Assembly: GCA_004154925.1 (NCBI GenBank)
Contig: QJNS01000743.1
Location: forward strand, 124,378 to 188,377
Direction: 5' to 3'
Length of the DNA: 64,000 nt
Origin: Monosporascus cannonballus
Taxonomy: Eukaryota; Ascomycota; Sordariomycetes; Xylariales
The stretch's first letter is position 1; every line of letters starts with the position of its first letter. Position numbers and translations under genes: made by a program. Positions 36,831-50,359 of this stretch are shown in pieces. The notes beneath the pieces are model-generated. The model was given only the letters and a program-made list of their open reading frames with translations, did no database searches and was not told where the DNA came from.

Positions 36831-39644
36831 CTTATGGCTCAAGATAAGTGTATGATAAGTTTTTTATAAATATACCCGAGAAGAAAATAAATTATTTTAT
36901 AACTGTAAAATGTAAAAACAAAAAATATTATTACGTTAATTCGAAAACCAGGTACACAGTTAAGGACAGTAAATAAAACAACTAAATAGATTTTAAAAAT
37001 AAGTATAAACTAATTTAACAAACTCAGAAAAAAGTAAAGATTAAAGGTTATCTATAAAAGATCGCAAAATAATAAAACTAACAGAAAAATCTATAAATAT
37101 ACTCAGAAAACCTTTAAACATAACGATAAAAAGTATAAAAAACTTAACATCTTAAATATAAATATTAAGCTATATTAATATATCGCTTTGAAGAATTACA
37201 GAATATAAGAAATATATAAAAAACCTTTATATTTTAAACAACGTTCAAAGCTAATTACTGTCTGATAAAAAATTATATACAGCGTTAATTACCTCGATAT
37301 TCAAATTTAAAAACAATACTAAATAATAAATTTAGATGTTATACTTATAAAATATTAAAACGTAGTTGTTTTTTTAAAAAAGGTAATTATACCAGTACAA
37401 TCCTTTAATAGATAATGAAATTAACCAGATAAAATTCGTTTTATATTCTATCGTCTAACAGTATATTTTAAAAAAAGATTTCAATATTCGATCGGAAACA
37501 CCGACGGATACATACATAAAAATAGACAAATATCTTACTAGCTAAAAAAAGAAAACATATTGAAATAAATCAGCATTAAAAATACAACATATTATTGCTA
37601 CCATTTATACAGAGTTTAAGTAATTAAATAACAGATTATAATATAACTCGAAAGATTTCAAAAATTAAAATGTTATCATAATACTACGAAGATATTGTTT
37701 TATAAAAAACTTAATATAAATTTAGTAAAATATATGAAATAAAATTATAATATATTTTCAACGAAACTTTATAAATGAAATTCTAAGCCATTAATAATAT
37801 TGCCAAAAATTTATTAAACATTTTAACAAAAGCTTTTAAGAGTTAATCGCAAATTTCTATTTATAGTTTTAAACTTACTCCAAAACGCTCCATGTTTTTT
37901 ATTAAATAAAAAAAAGAAGTTATGGCTTACAATAGATTATCGTTAATTAAGTAATATTATCGTCAAATATGAAATATTATTGTGTTTACTTGTTTAATTA
38001 AAAAAACAGCACTTATAAAACCTAATAACTGCCGGTATTTAGACTTAAAAACAACTATAATCTCAATGCAATGTTTTAAAATTTACTTTTAAAAGATAAT
38101 TTAAATTATTTAAATATTGAACAATATTAATAAATTTTATAGACTTATTAATTACGATTTAAAAAATAATACAATATATCGTACGAAAGTATCTTAACAT
38201 TTTTTTCCTATATTATCTCGACAACAGTTTTATTTTTTCGAAATCAAAAGAAGTGTTTAAAAGATATGTTTATTAAATTCTTTAAATTATGCACAACACT
38301 AAAATATTATTTAATATGAAATATTGATTTTATAAATAAGGATTTAAGAGCTTATAATATATTTCTAAAAATATATTAAAATATACCTTAATGAAATTAT
38401 TACAGTTATAGAACAACAAATATTATTTACAATTTGAAAAATATATATAGAGTTTAAACTTTTCTTAATTATTTTAAGAATTCTATCGGAAATATTAATA
38501 TAGTAATTTTATCGCTTATTAGTGTTACTAAGAAAAACAATTAAATAAAAGTAAGAGAGCGCGAAAATATGTTAATACATTAAAAAGACGATTATTAATA
38601 AAATAATATTAATTATATTTACCTGAATACGTTGCGCACAATTAAATATCTATATTTTAAATTATACGTTAAATATTACAATAGAAATATAAAATAAATA
38701 TAATAATTAGTAGCTTATTATAATTCTTTTTTATAGATTAAAAAGCTAAACTTAATAATTACAACATTGCCGATGAAAAATTCATGATTATTATTACAAC
38801 TTTTTTAAAATTTAAAAATTTCTAAAAAGAAAACATTTATCAAATTAAAATTTAAGCAGATTATTAAAATCTTATCTATTTTACTATAATCAAAGAACTT
38901 ATAGGATAGCAATCACGCTTTAAAAAAGAGCAAATTTTAATTTTGTTATTATTTATAGAAAAAATTCAAAAAACGACAAAACTGGTATTTGAAACAAGTA
39001 ACTCAATTTGTTTAAAGAAAAGAATTTATCAAAATTAACCACATAATAATAATACTATAACAAAAAAGTACGCTATATATATATACATTAATTATATAAA
39101 TATTTAAAAAGCTATAAAATCTTGATATCACTTTAACGTATTTATTGTTTTAATAAAATAAAATTACTAACTAGAAAAATGTAATAGCGATATAATTTTA
39201 GCAGTAAAATTAAAATATAATAACATAAGCCTTACAAAGTTTTACAATTATTATTAATGTTAGCAAAACTATAAAACTGAATTACTTTGAATTTTATTAT
39301 TATACTTTTCTTATTAGATGACATAATAATAAAAATATATTAAAACAGCAGTTTTATAATAGTCGATAAAGTTCCGAAGTTTCTGTATTTTTTATAATAT
39401 AAAAGAATATATATAAGGAATAAATAACATATTCCTTTTAAAAAAACCTTTTTAAAATACACGAGTTAATATACATAATTTTTTCAAATAAAAAACTACA
39501 TTTATATTAAGACCTTAGCAAATATTTATAATATAAATCGGTTTAAGTAATAAATTATAAAAGATATATAGAATTTAAATAAACCGATAAGCAAAGTACT
39601 TAAATTAAACGTTAATAATTAATTTATAATATTATCTTAATTAA
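36831..39644 (+). pseudogene. Gypsy pol relic 'L' (protease to integrase), plus strand
   Basis: Homologous in order to B'/B pol. A protease-like part lies near 37140-37330, and the block aatattcgatcgg at about 37490 equals aatattcgatcga at 15369. RT is about 37880-38340 with the catalytic box YLDN at 38214-38225 (second Asp lost). RNase H is about 38690-39000 and integrase starts near 39280. It is interrupted at 39645 by element K. No 5' LTR was recognised, so its start is uncertain. Confidence 0.65.
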
Positions 39645-39832
39645 TGTAAAAGGCTTCATCTAAACGGTCTGTAATCAGTTACTAATAAGAATTTATTTTC
39701 TAGCTAAAGAAAAAAGAAAAGGAAGACGAAAATACAGTTGTATATGTTCGCATATAAGGCGTTGCGCTAGTATTGCTTAGTACTAGCGTTTATCCGGTGC
39801 TCTATAATAAGGCTCCATACAGCCCTATTATA
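39645..39832 (-). repeat. 3' LTR of element K
   Basis: 188 bp, the left copy. It contains gcgttgcgctagtattgcttagtactagcg-like inverted words and the conserved end ataataaggctccatacagccc. Confidence 0.85.
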
Positions 39833-41399
39833 TTACCCCTCATTTTTCCCAAAAACGGTTAATTTATCGCAAAATTAATAATTACGTTAATCCTTAGTTT
39901 CTGATTGGTCCTTCCGCCCCGCATGGGAAAGGACGTATTAAGCATAAAAATGATAAATCCTGCCATATAAGCTTTTTTTTACGATATTCCCGCGCTTTTT
40001 CTGCGCCGCTTATTAATTTACGTTATAAATTAGACTGATAGCCGTTAATAATCGCATTACTAGCGCTTTCGAAAGCCTCGTAATTATAACTTAGGAGGCT
40101 AAGGAAAAAATCCCGGTTCTGACGGAATTTAATATAAATAAAGCCAAATAATTACGCGCCTTAAATGCGCAATTTCCGCATAATATTAATGCTACAAATT
40201 CGTAAAGTAAATTATTAAATTTATAAATTTTTAAAAATAAATAAATAATTTTCTACCCGGCGTATTATTTTTATAATATTTAAATTTTTTAATATACTTT
40301 ATTTATAAATAATAAAAACGTTATTTTAATATTTATTTGCAAGCTATATAAGACTATTCCTAAGCGGTTTCCTTAAATTTCTTATACCGCCTATGCGCCG
40401 CCCGGCCGGCGCTTTTAAGTTAGATTTTTACTTATCTGCTTTTAGGTAATACGTTAGATTAGGGGTCCGTTATTAATAGTTGTATTATCGTATTTCTTTT
40501 CGAATTATTATAAAGCCGCTATATTTGCAAACTTTTCGAACGGCTTTTAAGTCGGTTCTGCGTAACTTAACCACTTTATCTAGATTTGACATATAAAACC
40601 TTTTCTTATTTTTTTGGTTTAAACTTAAAGGATATTTTCGATTTTAAATTCCGGTTCGTTATTTCTTTTAGGGATAATAAAAGGGGGATACGTATTTGTA
40701 TTAATTTAGGATAATAAAGGAATACGGTTCGTATACTTTAATAAATTAAGATAAAAACAATTATAAATCTTTTTTAAATATATTTAATTCGATAATGTAA
40801 AAATTAATTATTTTAATTATCTGATATTTAGTTTAACACTACCTTAATTTTTTCGATAGCTAAAAAATAACAATTTTTTTAAAGATAATCAGATTTTATT
40901 ATTAATTTCGTATTTTTCGACAAGAAAACGACATTTATTCGCTATTTTTTCCTAGGTTTGCTAAGCCGCTACCATCGCAATTTAAGCAAATTCCGTATTT
41001 TTTCGCAATTGTTTAACGAAATTTTCCGCTTTTATACGTAAATCTTTCTTAATTACCAAATTACTTTTTATTTAGGGAATCGGGTTAACGTAATATTCGT
41101 AAAACAGGAAAAAAAAATTAATTTTACCGAAATTAAATTTCGGTTACTAATTACAAATATCGCCCCCGAAAAAAATTTTATTTTATTTTTATTATAAATA
41201 TATTACGAAAACTTATAAATAAATTAATATTTTTAATTAGCTTTTTTTGTAATATTATCGGTTTTTAGGTAATATACGGTAAAAAACGTTATTTTATTTT
41301 TATTAATTCGTAAAATTTAATCCAGAATTTTTTATTTAATTAATTCCTTTATTACTTATAATAGCCTTAGGAAAAATATACAATTTCTAATATATTTTT

Positions 41400-41800
41400 A
41401 CGAATATTTCTATATATTTTTTTACGTTTATTATACGTATTATTTTTAAAATTATTACTTTAAATAAATAATTTATTATAATTATCAAAAACTATAAATT
41501 ATACTTAAAAGCGGCTAATAAGTCGATTATAAAATCGATTAATAATTCGTTATAAAGTCGTTCGAAAACCGGAAATAACTTTAATAATCCTTTTTTCTTA
41601 TTTTTCCATACGTTTTTATAATTATACATATCGTAATTACTATGAAATTATTTTATTATATAATATATACCCGGTTTAAAAAACTTTCGCAAATACCGCT
41701 ATTATAACCTTTTTACCTAGGTGGCTCATTATATAAAAATCGTAGATATTTTACATTAAGGCCGTCCTAAACGGCTTTTAATTTAAAATTTAAATATATT
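41400..41800 (-). pseudogene. Integrase core relic of element K
   Basis: Minus-strand conceptual translation of about 41480-41620 reads KKKGLLKLFPVFERLYNELLIDFIIDLLAAF, which matches GLLKPLPVPERPWxxISMDFIxDLPPS at the start of the Gypsy integrase core, with the first catalytic aspartate kept. Stops elsewhere break the frame. Confidence 0.72.
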
Positions 41801-42899
41801 CCCGAAATTAAAAAAGCCCTTAACGTCCAAAATATATTTCGCGATCGATATTAATAATTTTAATTCCGTAAAAAAACTATATTTCCTTTTTGTAATAATT
41901 TTAATAATGCAATTATAATTTTTATTATGTTTTAACGTTACGTCCTAAAGCTTTTAAAGGTTTTCGTAATATTAAAATATTTACGTTATTTAAGGTAACC
42001 CGTCGTTTCTAATTTTAATATTATTAATCATTATTATATTTTTAATGTATTTTTAATATTTTATAAATAATATAAGTAATTATTTATCTTTTATTAATTA
42101 AAAGTTTCGTACGGTTTTCCGGCTATTATTTTTTTATAAAAATATTTTATTTTTTGCGCAAAAATATATCGGCCTTAAAATTTAAGCGGCTGGTACGGAA
42201 TTCGAAATAAAAATTAAAACGGGATAATTCCTTTAATTATTTTATTTAATATCTATTTAACTTTTTAATAATTATAAAATATTTTAAATTTTTATGGTCA
42301 GTAATAATTTTAAATGGGGTTATTACGTTATGCAATTTTATATTTTACGTTTTTAAGCAGCTTATTACTATTAGGAATCTTTTATTATATATTTCGTAAT
42401 TAATTTTAATAAGGTTTAATTTCTTAAAATAATAAATAATTAACCGTAATATACCTAATTTATTAATTTGGGATAAATAATTTCCGTATATTGCTTTTAG
42501 ATAATCTGGTTTTAATATTATAATTTTTTCGGGGTTTTATTATACCAAAATCGGTTTTGTTATAAAAACGCTTTTAAAACGTTCGAACGTTTTTTTTTCC
42601 TTAGCGGAATAAGGTTTTTTTCCGGGTTAAGGTTATTAGTAATACCGATATATTCGTATAATAAGTTATAAAGTTGCGGTAAAAATTTGCAAACCTTAGA
42701 AAGTTTCGGATTTCCTTAAATATTTTAAGAACTTTTATTTTTTAATCGTATGTAATTTTTCAGAGTTTATTTATATCTTTTTCCCGGCGTTTATAATAAA
42801 TCTAAGATAATTTATTATTTTTATAACGAATTCGCATTTAGAAATATCTAGATTTAAATCCGTTTCTTTTAAGTAGCTTAAGATTTTTTTTGCCTTTTA

Positions 42900-43301
42900 C
42901 ATATAATTCTTTTTGGATCCGGAGGAAAAAAATAAGAATATCGTCTATATACGTTAAGCGAAAAACATTAAGGTATTCTTTTAGGATTTTATTAACGTAT
43001 CGCTAGAAAATCGCAGAAATCCCGTATAAGCCGAAATGCGTTCGGAATATCGTTTTTTATTTATTTTTTTAATCCTAATTTTATGGAACGTTATTCGGAC
43101 GTTTATTTTCGTAAATTATTTAACGTAAAAAAATAACTTTAAGGTTTCCGAAATAAGGGGTAAAAGGTAACGGTCTTTTTCGGTTATTATATTTAATGCC
43201 GGATAATCGTGATAAAAACGCAGCCTTTTTCCGGGTTTTTTTATAAATAAAACCGGAGCCCTTGCGGGCGAATTATTTATACGGATATACCCCTTATCCA
43301 A
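42900..43301 (-). pseudogene. Reverse transcriptase relic of element K
   Basis: The open minus-strand piece 43116-43301 reads KGYIRINNSPARAPVLFIKKPGKRLRFYHDYPALNIITEKDRYLLPLISETL, the classic Gypsy RT fingers/palm start (KGYIRPSxSPxxxPVLFVKKxxGxLRxCVDYRxLN). Further downstream on the same strand TYIDDILIFF contains an intact catalytic YIDD (42940-42951). Frame breaks separate the two. Confidence 0.85.
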
Positions 43302-44229
43302 AAATTTCGTTAGGATTTTCTTTAAGGCTAGTAATTCGTCTTTAATTATACCATATAAAGGCCTTTATGGTATTAATATTTCCTTCTTTATTTCGTCTTT
43401 GCGCAATAAAATCGTATAGTTTATTCCGGGGCAAAATAGAGGTAAAACGTTACCTAATTTTTTATTAAATAATTTCTGAAACGTTCTTAATTTAAATAAA
43501 AGTTTTTCGTTAGCTTTTATTTTTTTTCTTAGGCGCTAACGCCTTGTTAATATCGGTTAAAATAATTAAAAATAGTTAAAGTTTTTATTTGATCCCTTTA
43601 ATTTTTTTTATTTTCCGAAATTCCGCCCCGAAAGCGGCAGCCGAAATTCTTTTTGCCTTACGAACTATTCGTACGCTATTTTTTTAGGCTTCGTATCCTT
43701 TTTCGTAAACTCTTATACGACTTATTATACTTATCGTTAAAAGGTATTTTTGCGTTACATATATAATGTCGTAACGCTCCATTTAAGGTTTTTCCAAAAT
43801 CAAAAAGTAGTTAAAGTTATTAATAATATATACAAATATTCTGATTTTGAAACCGTCGATATTTATCTCTATATATATTATTTTTGTAATTTTTCCTTAC
43901 CGTTATCGGCTTTTTTTCGAACTTTTTTTAATCCGCGTAATTTTATTAAAATGCGCGACAACCGTAAGCATTTTATAAACGTTTTGCTTATTACAGTAAA
44001 ATATTTATATTTTTAATTAATAAAAGATTTTTAACATTTTTAAGTAAGATTTATATTAATAGTAAATAAAATGCCATTTATATTTTGCTTTGCAAGTTTT
44101 ATTTCGGCCTGGGTCGCTTTTCGTTCCCGAAAGCGCCAATATTTAGGAATTATTTTTTTCTTTTTTCGTTTTCAAATTTCGATTTTTCGTTTTCGTACGT
44201 TTTTAACGAATTAATTTTTCTTTACGGTT

Positions 44230-44300
44230 TTTTTATTAATAAACACGGGCAACGGTTTGCCTTATAATTAAAACGCCTATAACATAAGTAAAGGCCTTTC
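44230..44300 (-). pseudogene. Gag zinc knuckle relic of element K
   Basis: On the minus strand, reads LYLCYRRFNYKANRCP. This is CxxCxxxxHxxxxC with the first Cys and the His changed to Tyr, both RIP-type changes. It fixes the gag position and the minus orientation of K. Confidence 0.6.
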
Positions 44301-45456
44301 GTTTTACGGGCGTTCCGTTCCTTTTAAATTATTTATCGTATATATTATTTTAACGCTGGAAATAAAGTTTAAGGTTTTTACTTTTGCCGTTTTACTGCCG
44401 AAATACCCGTTATATTTATATCGTTATTTGGGTTATTTCTCGTTTAGTCATTACCGTCCGACTAAGTTATTAAAAAGCTATTTGTTCCTTTTTGCCGCGT
44501 TACTTTTTATAGCATCCGGCGATTTTTATTACTTTATTTACCCATACGTTATAATTTTCAAAAAGGTTTATTAACATTAAAATTTGGGTAAACTTTTTGT
44601 TTAATGTTTTTTTTTAAAAAACGTAAATTTCGCCTCCGTGAACCAGATAATCCTTTTTATATTTGCTAACATTTTTTCGAATAAAGGATAAAATAACGAA
44701 AATTTCGCGTTATCGATTTGTTTTAAATTTCGAAAACGTTTGGTTATTTTTTTATGCCGATTATTATATTATTTGTATAATATTTCAAGGAAATTGACAG
44801 AGTTATAAATATTATTTAGGCTTTCTATAATATAATAAGTAATAATTATATGTTATATATTAATTTCGAACTTTTTGTGTATAACGTAAAATTACTTACG
44901 AAGTTTTTTATGAAAATAACGTTTATTTTAAGCTTATAAGTTATGGATGCGTATTATCTGGGGAACTTTTCTTTTGTCTCGTCGAACTTTTCCGGCTAGG
45001 GCAACAGTTTCCGTTTGGCTTTTGTTGTTAGTTCGGTTATTTAACCCGTTTTTGCAGAATAACTTAATTACGTTTCCGATTGTTATTAAGTTAAGAAAAA
45101 GTCGGTATTCGTAAAGGTTATTATATTTCGAACTTATAATTAAATAATAAATTTTTGTTAAATAATTAAGCCGTTTTTAAGTTATTCGGCCGTTCGTATT
45201 AGCTTTTATTTACCTTATACTATATTTTTATATACTTACGAAATTAAGTTATTTTTTTGGCTTTTTTCGAGCTGGTAACTTATATACTATTCCATAGCCG
45301 TTATCGAGCTTATTAGGGTTTCCGTTATAACGTTAAATACCTTTTATAACTTTGAGTCGATAAGGGCCTTTTGCTAGGCCTTTTAAAAAACGTTCGAAAA
45401 TCCTAATATTTAATTTCGAACGTTTTCTGTTTTATTAAATAATAAACTAAAAAATA

Positions 45457-45643
45457 TATAAAAGGCTTTACCTAAGCGGTTTATAATCAGTTACTAATAA
45501 AAGTTTATTTTCTAGCTAAAGAAAAAAAAAGGGAAAACGAAAATACAATTATGTATATTCGCATATAAAGCGCTGCGCTAATGCTGCTTAGTACCGGCGT
45601 TTATTCGGTGCTCCATAATAAGGCTCCATACAGCCCCATCACA
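45457..45643 (-). repeat. 5' LTR of element K
   Basis: 187 bp, the right copy, ending ccccatcaca on the plus strand. On the minus strand it begins TGTGATGGGGCTGTATGG. It differs from 39645-39832 mostly by transitions. Confidence 0.85.
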
Positions 45644-46260
45644 ATTAGAAGTAATATAGCAAAATTAAGAATTTACTTATTATTTAATTAACGTATAACA
45701 TTAATTATTACAAAAATTTTAAAATAATACTTACGTTAAAACAACTTAAATATTTATACTAAAAAAGAAAAACAAACTAAAAGTTTATACGTAATTAATT
45801 AAATAAATATTATATTTAAAAAGAACTAAAAACCAATTTTCGAACAGTAGAAAAAAATTTGCGTTATTACTAAAAATATCTAAACAAAATACCTCAGTAA
45901 AAACCTTGATTTTAACTATATCGGTTAATATAAAATTACTCTAAAAATCCTTGAAAATAAACTCCATCTAACACTTTTATCAAAAGTCGAATTCTACCTA
46001 AATTTCTATATTTTCTTAATCGAATTTAACAACAAATACTATGAAATCTGTACAAAACAAAACGATGTAAAAACGAAAAAGAAAACCACGTACAAAGTTA
46101 AAAAATCCTCTACTTAAAAAATATGTATTCACTTAGTATTTAATTAAGTATAAAAAATTTCAAATTTCGAAAACATATAATAAAAACCCCGTAAAAATTC
46201 TTATAAATACTAAATGCCTGCTAAGAGATTTTCGCTAAAAACGCCGAGATCGCTAAAAAA
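45644..46260 (+). pseudogene. Integrase end and chromodomain of 'L' (continuation)
   Basis: Resumes after K with attag, then aagtaatatagcaaaattaagaatttactt, homologous to integrase at about 22860-22920. A chromodomain relic is at about 46130-46250 (tagtatttaattaagtataaaa). Frames broken. Confidence 0.65.
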
Positions 46261-47019
46261 ATAAAAACGTTTTAATTCGTAACGTTAAAAGCAGCTAAAA
46301 AACCAACTAAAGAAGTTTTAAAAAAACTAACGCAGCTACAAAATTCTTTAAGAAACTTACTTTTCCTATTTTTAATCCTTTAGCTGCTTTAAAAATTATA
46401 ATTTTTATTATACTATATTTGTATTTTTAAGGCTCCAAAAAAGCCGTTCTTTCGTAGAAACGCTTTAAATATCCGGTAACTTCATTTATTTCCTATTAAT
46501 AACGTTTTAATGCTCGAAAATCTTTTTTACAAAGCTCTTCTTACGTTTTAATCGTTAGTTTTCGATACGAATATTGTCTAGCGAAAATAAAAAAAACATA
46601 TTCCGTTATATAAATGCCAATATTTTGTCCAAACTTTGTAATTAAAAATATTCTTTAATATTTCCCATTTTTATCCATTTGAAAAATACAAAAAATATAA
46701 CACAACTTTAAAATTAAATTTTTAAAAAACAGAAAACAGGTTCTAGCAACGAACGTTAAAAAAAGAACTTAATAACAAATTTTAACACTATTACTAGACA
46801 TCTTAAAGGCGAATCTATTGGGAAAATATTTTTTCAACAAAATTCTAGAAAAAAGAAAAATCGTAGTAATATTTAACGAATTCAAACATCGGAAACGGTC
46901 GAGCTAAAAAACTAAACTTCGTTTAGAATAAATTTATAAAAAAATTAAATATAGGGATGATATAATTTTCATAAAAGACTTAAAATATAACTGTATAAAC
47001 TTTATAAAACAATTATGAT
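46261..47019 (+). other. AT-rich tail with LTR-like fragment
   Basis: Mostly tail of L. At about 46870-46910 cggaaacggtcgagc resembles the early U3 block (cagaaacggtc) of the LTRs in this window, so a decayed LTR end may lie here. Its limits cannot be set by eye. Confidence 0.35.
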
Positions 47020-48060
47020 TCTTACTGAATTTTAAAAAAGTATAAATCTTAACTATTATGGATTTTATTATTAAACTTCATTTATTTTAATATCTAATAA
47101 TAAAAATATATTACATTAATAATTTTATTACTACTAGCCGATTAACAGATACTTATTTTATTTTGTAAAGGTTATAAATATAAACACAAATAGCAAATAA
47201 AATTTTAAAAACGGTTCCTTAATATATATCAGTTATTATATAAAATTATTTTCGATAAAGCAATTATATTTATTTTAAACTTTTAATACCGTTTCATAAT
47301 ATAAATTGGCTTAAATTATAAAATATTTAACGGTTTCCGATTTAAACGAATAAATAATTAAAATAATCAAAAAAACCTATTTGTAATATTTTATTAATTA
47401 TAAATAAATTAATTAGGTTCAAACCTATTTATCGCTATTTTAATTTATTAAATTAATTATTTAAAAAATATGAAAACAATTTTAATATGCATAAATTTTG
47501 TTTTAATACCAGGTTTCTGCAAACGCCTATATAATAGATTTGTTAATATTAAAATAATATTTAAGTCGAAATAACTAAACTATTTGTATTAAAAAATTTA
47601 AAAAAATAAATTGAAGTTCGTATATAACTAGATAAATAAATATTATATTCAAAAGAAATTAAAAAGATCGTTTTCGAAAACAAATTCACTTTGCTATAAA
47701 AATATATAAATAAAAAACATTAAGAAAATTGAGTTTTAAATATTTTGGTCCGTATAAAATCATTTAAAAATCTTTAAAAAATAATGATTAAAGTTTTTCT
47801 TAAGGCCTATATTTTATTATTTTATTATTTTTTTACTTAAATTTATAAAATGTTTTATTAAAGTTTGCAAAAAAGAAAATAATATAAAAATAAAAAACGA
47901 AAATGTATACATGGTAAAAAAATCCTTAATATACTAAAAAATAAATTTATTTAAGATCTAAATAAATAAAAACATTATCTAAATTCCGAAAGTATTTAAA
48001 AAATATACGAAAAATCTTATAGATATCTAGTGCTTATTATGGAGTTTATATAAGTAGTGA
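47020..48060 (+). pseudogene. Integrase-chromodomain relic 'M'
   Basis: A further copy of the integrase core (agccgattaacagatactta at about 47137 corresponds to the VDRFTK motif) through to a chromodomain relic at about 47930-48050. Plus strand, stops throughout. Confidence 0.6.
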
Positions 48061-48639
48061 TAACGGTTTTCTAACTAGTAATTAAACAATTACTAATTTC
48101 GATATCGAACTAATTAATTTAATCCGCGGCCTGGGTTAACGTAACTATTATAATCGTAATTTTCAGCTATTTGTTCTTTTTTTTAAACGCTTAAACTTTT
48201 TAATACCTAAATACACCATATATTCCAACGAAATATTTCGACATTACGACTACAAATTTTTATTTATTTTCGCAAATAATATAAACGCTCAAATAATTCG
48301 TTTAAATATTATTAAGTTTTAAGTAATTGGTTTTAGGCTATAGATTTTTCCTGTATTAAACGATTTTTTTTAAAAATAAATATTTGTATATAAATTTCGA
48401 AAGTTTTAAAACTTATAAAAATTATCGTACTTAATATAATACAATCATTTTTTGGAACTGCAATAAATCGTATGAGTTTTTTTTAAAGATTTATACCGAA
48501 ACAAAGAAAAATAATTAATATAATAAATTTGAAATGTTTAATACATTTAAAAAGAAAATTGAAACTTTAAGACGTTTACGAAGACGAAATTTAATATATT
48601 TCGATATAATAAATATAAAAAGCAAGAAATTATTAATCA

Positions 48640-49049
48640 AACTTTCTAAACTTAATTACTATAAAAACGGTTGAGCTGTTTAAAGATATAATGTTAATCG
48701 AAACCAAAAATTACATAATTAACTTGAAAAAAGCTTAGTATAACTAATTAATTTAAAAGGTTTAAGTTAGTCGAATTTAGAAACAACTTAAAGGTACTTT
48801 AAAAAACTTAATAGATAAAATAACTTCCAACTAAAGTAAATATGTTAAATTACGAATAAATTATATATGTTCGGAATTTTCATGATTTTCTAATAATAAT
48901 TTGTAATATAATTTCGTTAAATAAAATATTTTTCGTATTACGAAACGGAATTAATTATTGTATTTTTTGCTTACAATCTTACTATATTTCTATTAATATA
49001 AACCCGTACGACTTAGGTTTAATAATTAGTTAAACTCTTAGCCGTCATA
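48640..49049 (+). repeat. 3' LTR of 'M'
   Basis: The right part is clear: cgtattacgaaacggaatt, aacccgtacgacttaggttt and the end cttagccgtcata at 49049. The start is only approximate, near aaaaacggttgagctg (about 48665). It cuts into the left LTR of element E. Confidence 0.65.
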
Positions 49050-49984
49050 TTTTCTAGTTTTTATAGCAGTTAAACTTATTAGATTATAATACGATTTTCT
49101 TTTTCTTAGAAATTTTTCTTTTAAAAATCGATTTGCTGTTCGTTATAACATAGTACGTAATTTTACCTTTTTTATATTTACTATATCGGACCGTATTAAA
49201 AAGTCTTATTTTCGTAGACGTATTAACGTTTGAGGTTTTTTTTTTTAAAAAAACGGTATTGTATATTTTGATTTTATTATATCGTTTAGTTTTCTATATT
49301 TTCGTTAGAAAACCGAAAACAAAATTTATAAAACTTATAAATCGAGGAAATATGCGCGTTATATTAATCATGGACATTTTTATAACATTTTTAACTTTTG
49401 AAAGTTCGAATATAAAAAGTTAATTCTTGAAAAAACCCGGTTCAAATTGTAAAAATACGGAATTAAAAATAAATTATTTAAGTTTTAGTAATATTTAAAT
49501 AAATTGTTTAATCGCTTAAACCGTTTACGCAAATAGAAAGAACAACTTTGTAACCATGGTATTAAAATGTTTCAATAAGATATTTAAGGTACTAAGGTTG
49601 TGAAGGAATTTAAACGTTTAAAAAGAGAACAGTAAGAATTAAAAGTTATAGTTATCGTCGTTACGTCCGCATAAGCCGTAAACTCGGTTAATTAGCTTAG
49701 TTTTAAGATTACTAATTGGTCGTCCGTTAATTAAGATATATTCATTATTATTCGTAAAAATATCTCTATAAGTATTAAGTATTTATAATGTTTTTTACAG
49801 GCTTTTAGGTGTTTTCGAAATTTAAGTATTTTTTTCAATTTGATTAAATACTAAGTGAGCACGTTTTTTAGCATATAAAGAGTGTTTTTTTTACTTTGTA
49901 TATTGTTTCGCTTTTTATTTTTATATAGTTTCGTTTTATATCGATTTTAATAGTATTTGCTATTAATATATACAAGAAAATATA

Positions 49985-50359
49985 TGTGACGGCTATGCAG
50001 TTTAACCAATTATTAAACCTTAAGTCGACGGGTTTATATTAGCAGGAATATCGTGGAAATTTGAGCAATAAATATAATAATATATTACGTTTCGTAATAC
50101 GAAAAGTACCTTAGGTAACGATATTATATTGCAAGTTGAAATTATTTAAATTATAGAATTAATAAATTAATATATTTTTTTCTTTTTTGGTTTAATTATT
50201 CGTAATTACGCCGTTAATAGTAATTACAATTATTTAGGATCACTTTTGATTATTAATAATTACTGGCTTAGCAGTGATTACCGTTACGTAACCCGGGAGA
50301 TGGCCCGTATGCTCCTTATTTAACCGTTTCTTGAAACCGGAACTTATCGGGTCGTAATA
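49985..50359 (-). repeat. 3' LTR of element D
   Basis: Plus-strand ends tgtgacggctatgcag and cgggtcgtaata. It carries U3 words gatcacttttgattattaat and acccgggag. Moderately RIP-mutated. Confidence 0.9.

Larger units (their letters stand above)
39645..45643 (-). mobile_element. Complete Gypsy element 'K', a different family
   Basis: Short LTRs at 39645-39832 (188 bp) and 45457-45643 (187 bp), plus-strand ends TRTAAAAGGC and CCCYATYAYA. Flanks attaa and attag are a 5-bp duplication with one G-to-A change. The body reads gag-pol on the minus strand. A polypurine tract (GGGAAAAATGAGGGG on the minus strand, about 39836-39851) abuts the 3' LTR. Its LTRs share nothing with the other families here. 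RIP is milder: the RT box is intact. Confidence 0.88.

Noticed and set aside
43750..44267. Two plus-strand open frames (88 and 60 codons) in element K
   Set aside because: K codes on the minus strand here (zinc knuckle at 44230-44300); these are antisense shadows rich in Phe/Tyr.
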